A stretch of 64,000 bases of DNA. Source: Slackia equolifaciens. GTDB taxonomy: Bacteria; Actinomycetota; Coriobacteriia; Coriobacteriales; Eggerthellaceae. This document shows positions 58,891 to 64,000 of the stretch, in pieces. The DNA lies in assembly GCF_003725995.1 (NCBI RefSeq), contig NZ_QIBX01000016.1, forward strand, positions 1 through 64,000. Reading direction: 5' to 3'. The number at the start of each line of letters is the position of its first letter. Within the stretch, counting starts at the first letter, position 1. The position numbers and the translations under genes are program-made. The notes beneath the pieces were generated by a model. That model had not been told where the DNA came from and did no database searches. It saw nothing but the letters and a program-made list of their open reading frames with translations.

Positions 58891-61800
58891 CTAGCTCATA
58901 CGCCCGCGCTCAACCGAATGAGACATGTCGGCGAACGCGCAGGTGGAGGCGCGGTGGCTTACCAGCACGATGGTCTTGTTCTCGCGGAATTCTGCCAGCG
59001 ATCTGAGCACCGAAGCCTCGGTCAGGCTGTCCAGGTTGGACGTGGGCTCGTCAAGCAACACGAAAGGGGCGTCGTGCAAAAACACGCGTGCGAGCCCTAT
59101 GCGCTGGCGCTCTCCTCCCGAAAGCGCGCCGCCCAGTTCGCCCACCGGGGTATCAAGCCCCTTGGGCAGCTGTGTAATCAGGCCGTCGAGCGATGCCTTG
59201 CGGCAGGCATCTTCCACCTCTTCGCGGGTGGCGTCAAGCTTTGCGATCATGACGTTTTCGGCGATGGTGCCATCGAACAGATGCGTGTCCTGGGTCATGT
59301 AGCTTTGCTCGCGTCGCAAGCTTGCCGTGTTCACTTCACGCAGGTCCGTGCCTGACATCTCGATGCGGCCTTCGGTGGGGTCCCAGAAGCGCATAAGAAG
59401 CTTGAGCAGGGTGGACTTGCCCGATCCGCTTTTTCCTACGATGCCAATCACGCGGCTTTGGGGGAATGTCGCATTCACGTTGCTCAGGATGACATCTTTG
59501 CCATATGAGAATGTCACGTTGTGTGCCGCCGCACCGTTAAACGCAACGTCATGTCCGGCGGTAACCTCGGCGCATTGGGGAGCTTCGTCCAATACGTTAA
59601 GCACGCGCTCGCCCGATGCGATTGTCTGCTGCAACGTGGTGCCCAGTGCCGCCACGGCCAGCACGGGTCCGAACGACGACATGATGGCCATGACCGAGAT
59701 GACCGCCTGGGAAAATCCGAGCTCGCCTTGGGCAAACAGCAGATATGCCGTCGCGATGGCGATCGTGTCGAAAGCCAGCACAACCCCTCCCGTGATAGCG
59801 GAGAACAGCCCGCCGCGATTTTTGAGCTTGGACTCTGTCGCCGAGAGCGCTGCGGTGCGTGCTACAAGCTCGCGGGAGCGGTGGGATTGATGTCCGTATT
59901 GGATTACTTCGTAGAGGCCGCGCAGGCTTTCGAGCACGTACGAATTGGCGTCTCCCAGCTGATTTCGAAACGCCAGTCCCGCCTCGCCCGATCCGCGCGA
60001 CGAAACCAGCGGAACGACCGCACCTACGACCAGGTAGGCGCATGCCGCCACAAGTGCGAGTTGCCATGCCTGCGTGGCGATGAACGCAATCATGCCGATG
60101 CTCACCAGAACGGCGATAAGGATCGGGGAGATAGTGTGCGCGTAGAACACCTCTAGCAGCTCGATGTCGGAGGTGGCCATGGAAAGCAGGTCGCCCTTGT
60201 CGCGGCCTTCGAGCTTAGCGGGGGCAAGGCGGCGCAAGGCGCCAAACACGCGGTCGCGGATGAGGGCGAGGAGCTTGAACGCGATGAAGTGGTTGCAAAT
60301 CTGCTCGCCGTAATGGAGGAATCCGCGCGAGACGCCGCATATCGCGATCATGGCCACGGCGGTGCCGAATCCTGCAATGGAAGGGCTGCCGCTTGCTGCG
60401 AGCAGACCCGATGCGCCGTATACGGTGAGAAAGATTGCGGCGGCGAGTCCCGCAACGCCTAGAACAACCGCAAGCGCCATGTAAGGCAGGAGCGGACCCA
60501 CGAGCGTGATCAGGCGTGCCATGACCGCAATGCCTGAGCGGCGCTTGGGGGCAGGAGCTTTGTTCGCGATGCGCGCGGGCTTTGCCTCAACGGCATGAGC
60601 CTCTTCGTTTGCGGCGTCGTCCGCTTTTATTGCGCGGTTTTCGACCGGGAGGGAATCCGCGGCAAAGGCTTCGAGCTCCTGCTGCCTATTCCATAGCTGG
60701 GCATAGGTCCCGTCCGCCGCCAGCAGCTCTTCGTGCGTGCCGTTTTCCACCGCGCGCCCGTCCTTCATCACATAGATACGCGCGGCGCGTGCGACGGCAG
60801 AAAGGCGGTGGGAGATGGCGATGACTGCTTTCGTGCGGGCGAGTTCATGCATGACCTCCACGATTGCACGCTCGCTTTCGACATCGATGTTGGAGGTTGC
60901 CTCGTCGAAGATGTATACGGGCGAATCATGCAGCAGCGCGCGGGCGATGGCGAGGCGTTGGCGCTGCCCGCCCGAAAGGTTTGCGCCCGCTTCGGCGACC
61001 GGCGCATCCAGCCCGCCCGCTTCGCGCACGAAATCGGCAAGCCGGCAGCTCGAAAGCGCGCTCCACAGCTGGTCGTCGGTTGCATCGGGGCGGCCCATCA
61101 GCAGATTCTCGCGAATCGTGCCCTTGAACAGGTGGCTTGCGAACGACATAGTGGTCACGCTACGCATGAGTGCGTCGCGGTTTGCTTTGCGCACGTCTAC
61201 GCCGCCGATGCGCACCGTGCCCTCGTAGGCGGCGTTTTTGCCTGAGAGCACGCCCGCCAACGTGGACTTGCCCGAACCGCTTTCGCCTACGATGGCCGTC
61301 ATGCCGCACGCGGGGGCATCCAAGTCAACCGCGTCGAGGGCCAAGCGCTCGCCGTTGTAGGAATAGGTGAGGCCGCGGCATTCCACCGAGCAGGCATGCG
61401 TGTTCGGCTCCAGCGCGCCCTCGTCGGGGTCGGGCGCGGCAAGCAGGTCGAACATCTTGTCAGCCGCAGCCATGCCGTTCATCGCGGTATGGAAAAGCGA
61501 TCCGAGTGCGCGCATGGGGATGAAGAACTCTGCGGAGAGAAACACAATGGTGAACGCGCCTGCGAAGGCGATGAGCCCATCGGCGAACTGGAACAGTGCC
61601 ACCACGATGCCGAGCGCTGCTCCACCGTAGGCGAGCAGGTCCATTACGGTAATGGAGTTCAGCTGCATGCGAAGGAGGCGCATCGTGGCGCGGCGGAAGC
61701 TTTCGGCCTGGCCATTCATGGCCTCGTGACGGGCGGCGTCGGCCTGATAAATCTTGAGCGTGGTGAGGCCTTGGACGTTCTCCAGGAAGGTTCCGCCTAG

Positions 61801-62379
61801 GTCGGTGTAACTGCTCCAGTAGTCACGCATAACGCGCTTGGCGATGCGTTGGATGGCTACGATGGACAGGGGAATCAGCGGCACGCACACGAACAGGATG
61901 ATGGCCACGGTGGGCGAAAGCGGCGCCAGAAAGCCGAACAGCGTAATGGGGGCAAGCACTGCGTAGAAAAGCTGAGGGATGTACGAGCCAAAATACACCT
62001 CAAGCTGCTCCACGCCTTCGGTGCATATCTGCACCGCCTCGTTGGTGGGGATGCGCTCGGTATAGGAGGGCCCCAAGCGCACCAGCTTGTTGTACACCTC
62101 TTGGCGAATCGTACGTTTCGCGAGCGATGCCGCGGCGAATCCCATGCGTTGCGCCGCCGTTTGGCACACAATGCGCACCGCGATAGTGAATGCGGCTAAG
62201 GCTAAAAGACGCGCGAAATCGGCGTCGGTGGCTGTTCCGGAAAGCATGCCTTGCAGAAACAAGCCGATAGCAACCATGAGGGCCACGTTCGCAGCCAGAG
62301 CGAGCCATTGGAATGCCACGTTGGCCGCTATATATTTCTTGGCACCTGGCACCATTGCCAAAAGACGCTTGTCGAACAT
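58891..62379 (-). CDS. CydDC-like ABC exporter as a single chain
   Basis: This 1162-residue protein contains two complete ABC transporter half-units in one frame. Unit 1 (about 1-570) has six helices and Walker A GESGSGKST near 363 with LSGGQRQRLAIARALL; unit 2 (about 620-1162) has Walker A GKSGSGKST near 980 with LSGGERQRIGLARVFL and DEPTSNLDS. The order matches CydD followed by CydC, which export glutathione or cysteine for cytochrome bd assembly; in many anaerobes the pair is used without bd oxidase. GAAAGGATAG precedes ATG 62379. Fusion in one chain is read directly; substrate is inference, since heterodimeric multidrug exporters look similar. Confidence 0.85.
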   Translation of the reverse strand: MFDKRLLAMVPGAKKYIAANVAFQWLALAANVALMVAIGLFLQGMLSGTATDADFARLLALAAFTIAVRIVCQTAAQRMGFAAASLAKRTIRQEVYNKLVRLGPSYTERIPTNEAVQICTEGVEQLEVYFGSYIPQLFYAVLAPITLFGFLAPLSPTVAIILFVCVPLIPLSIVAIQRIAKRVMRDYWSSYTDLGGTFLENVQGLTTLKIYQADAARHEAMNGQAESFRRATMRLLRMQLNSITVMDLLAYGGAALGIVVALFQFADGLIAFAGAFTIVFLSAEFFIPMRALGSLFHTAMNGMAAADKMFDLLAAPDPDEGALEPNTHACSVECRGLTYSYNGERLALDAVDLDAPACGMTAIVGESGSGKSTLAGVLSGKNAAYEGTVRIGGVDVRKANRDALMRSVTTMSFASHLFKGTIRENLLMGRPDATDDQLWSALSSCRLADFVREAGGLDAPVAEAGANLSGGQRQRLAIARALLHDSPVYIFDEATSNIDVESERAIVEVMHELARTKAVIAISHRLSAVARAARIYVMKDGRAVENGTHEELLAADGTYAQLWNRQQELEAFAADSLPVENRAIKADDAANEEAHAVEAKPARIANKAPAPKRRSGIAVMARLITLVGPLLPYMALAVVLGVAGLAAAIFLTVYGASGLLAASGSPSIAGFGTAVAMIAICGVSRGFLHYGEQICNHFIAFKLLALIRDRVFGALRRLAPAKLEGRDKGDLLSMATSDIELLEVFYAHTISPILIAVLVSIGMIAFIATQAWQLALVAACAYLVVGAVVPLVSSRGSGEAGLAFRNQLGDANSYVLESLRGLYEVIQYGHQSHRSRELVARTAALSATESKLKNRGGLFSAITGGVVLAFDTIAIATAYLLFAQGELGFSQAVISVMAIMSSFGPVLAVAALGTTLQQTIASGERVLNVLDEAPQCAEVTAGHDVAFNGAAAHNVTFSYGKDVILSNVNATFPQSRVIGIVGKSGSGKSTLLKLLMRFWDPTEGRIEMSGTDLREVNTASLRREQSYMTQDTHLFDGTIAENVMIAKLDATREEVEDACRKASLDGLITQLPKGLDTPVGELGGALSGGERQRIGLARVFLHDAPFVLLDEPTSNLDSLTEASVLRSLAEFRENKTIVLVSHRASTCAFADMSHSVERGRMS

Positions 62380-62433
62380 GGAGGGCTATCCTTTCATGCG
62401 TTCTACGGGAATGCAAAAGTATGCCTTATCAAA

Positions 62434-62447
62434 CTAACATAAGTTAG
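62434..62447. promoter_or_regulatory. Small dyad upstream of the exporter gene
   Basis: CTAAC-ATAA-GTTAG is a perfect 5-base dyad about 55 bases before the exporter start, possibly a repressor site. The rest of the 62380-62639 gap shows nothing else. Confidence 0.3.
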
Positions 62448-62639
62448 AAATGGTTTACATGAAGGAATGAACCACGTTCACGATTCATTCATGCCGTAGC
62501 GGTGGGATATAATTACCTGTCAACCGTTGCGATCGCACGCTTAAGGATGCGGCGCCGGTTTGCTCTTCATAAGTTTTAATCAGGCTGCGTGTGCTTGCTG
62601 CTTGGGCGAGGCGTGGGTAGTCGGAAAGGAACCTTGCTC

Positions 62640-63680
62640 GTGACCAAGAAGCTCGAAGGTACCGTGCGCACCGCGCGGCGCAGGCGTCGCGGCTCGCTGC
62701 GTCCCGCGCTCACGGGGCTTACCGTGTTTTCGCTTACATGTCTTGTACTGGGGTCGGCGGTGTACGCCGCTGCGGTTCCGGGGCTTGTCATGTCGTCGGA
62801 TACGGTTGCCGCGGCGGTTCAGGCACCCGCGAGTCCGGCGGCCGGTTCGCAGCGCATAATGGCGAGCATCCTAAGCGGTCTAATTGGCGGATCGGCTTCT
62901 GACGGGGAGGGTGCTAGCGGCGAAGGCGCGGCCGAAGGGGATGCGGCGTCTTCGGGCGGTTCTGGCGGAGTCGCCTCCATCGGAGGGCTTTCGTCGCTCA
63001 CCTCAATTGTTGGCGGGTCGTTGCAAGGGGCCGGCGACCTTTCTTCCGATGACGGAGCGGAACAGCCCGAGGATTCCTCCGGGGCGCATGACAGCAACGC
63101 CGACAATGGCGATTCTTCGCAGGGCGACGCGTCCGATGGCGATCATGATCAGGGTCAAGACCCTTCGCCCGAAAACCCTGGTGGCGACGAGACGCCCGAG
63201 CCCACGCCCGAGCCTGATCCCGGCCCTACGCCTGAGGAAGAAGCCGAATACCACGACAATCTTGTTGGCTATGCGAACGGCCTGAATGATTACGTTGCGC
63301 GCATCGCCGAATCGCGGGCGTATTTCGAAGGGGGATGGAATGCCCCCGTGCTGAGCCTTTCTTCTGGCAGCATCGAATCGATGTACGTGCAGAGCCAGGT
63401 GCTATGCAGCGACGTGATGGGGGCGTGGGGCTCATTGCAAGATGCGATGGCCTACAAGGACGATTCGCAATGGCAGCCCGCCGCGGAGGACCTTATTCGT
63501 ATGTATATGCTGCTGGTACGGTATTCCGAGGGGCTTATGGCTGCGTGGGGCGCGGCCGTTGACGCGTCGAGCCATGACGAGCTTCTGGCGTATTGGCCAC
63601 AAATTGTTGGCACGATTGAAGAAGCACAGCAGTATTTGGACGAGTTTAACAAGATGGCGGATGCGGGGGTTGCCCTATGA
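62640..63680 (+). CDS. Secreted or anchored Ser/Gly/Asp/Pro-rich protein
   Basis: This protein of about 346 residues starts with an Arg-rich segment and a hydrophobic helix (LTGLTVFSLTCLVLGSAVYA) near residues 25-50, so it is exported or membrane-anchored. Residues about 90-220 are low-complexity, rich in Gly, Ser, Asp, Glu and Pro (PEPTPEPDPGPTPEEE). The last 120 residues form a helical domain that I do not recognise. I chose GTG 62640 with AAAGGA upstream. The next gene overlaps it by four bases, so it is co-translated with a Ser/Thr kinase. No function can be named. Confidence 0.7.
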   Translation: MTKKLEGTVRTARRRRRGSLRPALTGLTVFSLTCLVLGSAVYAAAVPGLVMSSDTVAAAVQAPASPAAGSQRIMASILSGLIGGSASDGEGASGEGAAEGDAASSGGSGGVASIGGLSSLTSIVGGSLQGAGDLSSDDGAEQPEDSSGAHDSNADNGDSSQGDASDGDHDQGQDPSPENPGGDETPEPTPEPDPGPTPEEEAEYHDNLVGYANGLNDYVARIAESRAYFEGGWNAPVLSLSSGSIESMYVQSQVLCSDVMGAWGSLQDAMAYKDDSQWQPAAEDLIRMYMLLVRYSEGLMAAWGAAVDASSHDELLAYWPQIVGTIEEAQQYLDEFNKMADAGVAL

Positions 63681-64000
63681 CCCGGCCCGTAGGACCCGCC
63701 GATGCAAACGGCAGCGGCGCAAGCAGCCCCGAAAATGGACGGTATGAAACGTGCGACATCGAGCGCTCGGAACGTGGCATGCGTCTCGTGCATGTCGACG
63801 ATTTCGAATCGCCCGTTTCGCTTGAGGGAGCTGATCGCGACGCCTATCTGCGTCGCTTCGTCACGCTGTTTGTTGATGAGCTCCACGCTCGTCGCGGCGG
63901 CATTGGGCGCGTGATGCGCGCGACCAATGCGCTGGGCGAGACATTCGCGCTCAAAACGCTCGTGCTGCCCGATCGGGTGGATTCGTCGAGCGATGAGGAG
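63677..64000 (+). CDS. Start of a Ser/Thr kinase-like protein (cut by window end)
   Basis: The frame opens with ATG overlapping the previous stop (ATGA) and continues to the end of the window. The visible 108 residues include a kinase N-lobe: GRVMRATNALGETFALKTLV has a glycine-loop-like segment and the FALK lysine. The coupled upstream gene encodes an exported protein, which is an unusual partner and may be its substrate or sensor. Since the catalytic loop is outside the window, the assignment rests on the N-lobe only. Confidence 0.55.
   Translation, partial: MTRPVGPADANGSGASSPENGRYETCDIERSERGMRLVHVDDFESPVSLEGADRDAYLRRFVTLFVDELHARRGGIGRVMRATNALGETFALKTLVLPDRVDSSSDEE

Noticed and set aside
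1-64000. Sigma-54 (-24/-12) promoters near rpoN and the acyl-CoA genes
   Set aside because: TGGCAC-like sequences occur inside genes, but none had the correct spacing to TTGC upstream of a gene.

Overview
The window is 64 kb of GC-rich chromosomal DNA, densely coding, with no rRNA, tRNA, insertion sequence, prophage or CRISPR array that I could see. The gene set points to the actinobacterial class Coriobacteriia, most likely an Eggerthellaceae gut anaerobe. The reasons are a Tat-exported DMSO-reductase-type operon beside a LuxR regulator with a 12-helix membrane domain, the actinobacterial fhaA-fhaB-pstP-rodA-pbp-pknB cluster with RodA and the PBP fused, an anaerobic acyl-CoA ligase/dehydrogenase pair, and sigma-54 with its own activator. 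The family assignment is inference; the genes are read directly.

Region by region. 1-7.7 kb: acyl-CoA ligase, CaiA-like acyl-CoA dehydrogenase and a maleylpyruvate-isomerase-fold protein, then rpoN and a sigma-54 activator. 7.8-12.4 kb (minus): an ATP-grasp ligase coupled to a GNAT-class I glutaminase fusion, and an NhaC-type antiporter. 12.4-18.1 kb: a 30-bp inverted repeat in a long gap, an amidohydrolase, an AAA ATPase, an aquaporin and a dNTPase-like HD protein. 18.1-26.4 kb: LuxR-type regulator divergent from dmsABC, a 1.2-kb repeat-rich gap, and an orphan dmsC paralogue. 26.8-33.3 kb: LysR regulator, a small membrane protein, a solute-binding lipoprotein coupled to a giant double-Cache MscS channel, then a compact module resembling a type I toxin-antitoxin locus. 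33.4-35.1 kb: folE, an HD hydrolase and folB. 35.2-39.2 kb: an XRE regulator and its divergent small gene, a LysR regulator facing a radical SAM/SPASM maturase with a PqqD-like N-terminus, a 29-residue three-cysteine peptide gene, and a DUF2975/XRE pair. 39.9-50.3 kb: the cell-wall signalling cluster on the minus strand and a divergent membrane kinase. 51.2-57.6 kb: ferrochelatase, MerR regulator, larE-larB-larC for the nickel-pincer cofactor, and brnQ behind a terminator. 57.8-64 kb: a repeat element, a DUF454 protein, a single-chain CydDC-like exporter, a secreted Pro/Glu-rich protein and the start of another Ser/Thr kinase.

How the parts work together. PknB, PstP, the two FHA proteins and the RodA-PBP fusion form a phosphorylation-controlled elongation and septation module. 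DmsABC with its LuxR regulator is an anaerobic respiration unit. FolE/HD/FolB would carry GTP to the pterin branch of folate. LarE/B/C make the nickel-pincer nucleotide for an enzyme outside the window. The acyl-CoA genes may be linked to the adjacent sigma-54 pair, though no sigma-54 promoter was found.

The least explained parts are: (1) three intergenic elements at 24827-25134, 39524-39772 and 57838-58131, each with two forward and two inverted copies of a private 20-29-bp motif at identical spacing in both arms; (2) the small hydrophobic-protein locus at 33.0-33.3 kb with a predicted convergent antisense RNA and a predicted 5'-3' mRNA interaction; (3) the radical SAM/tiny-peptide locus with two large palindromic operators and tandem repeats ahead of the peptide gene; and (4) the Cache-Cache-MscS protein paired with a solute-binding lipoprotein.
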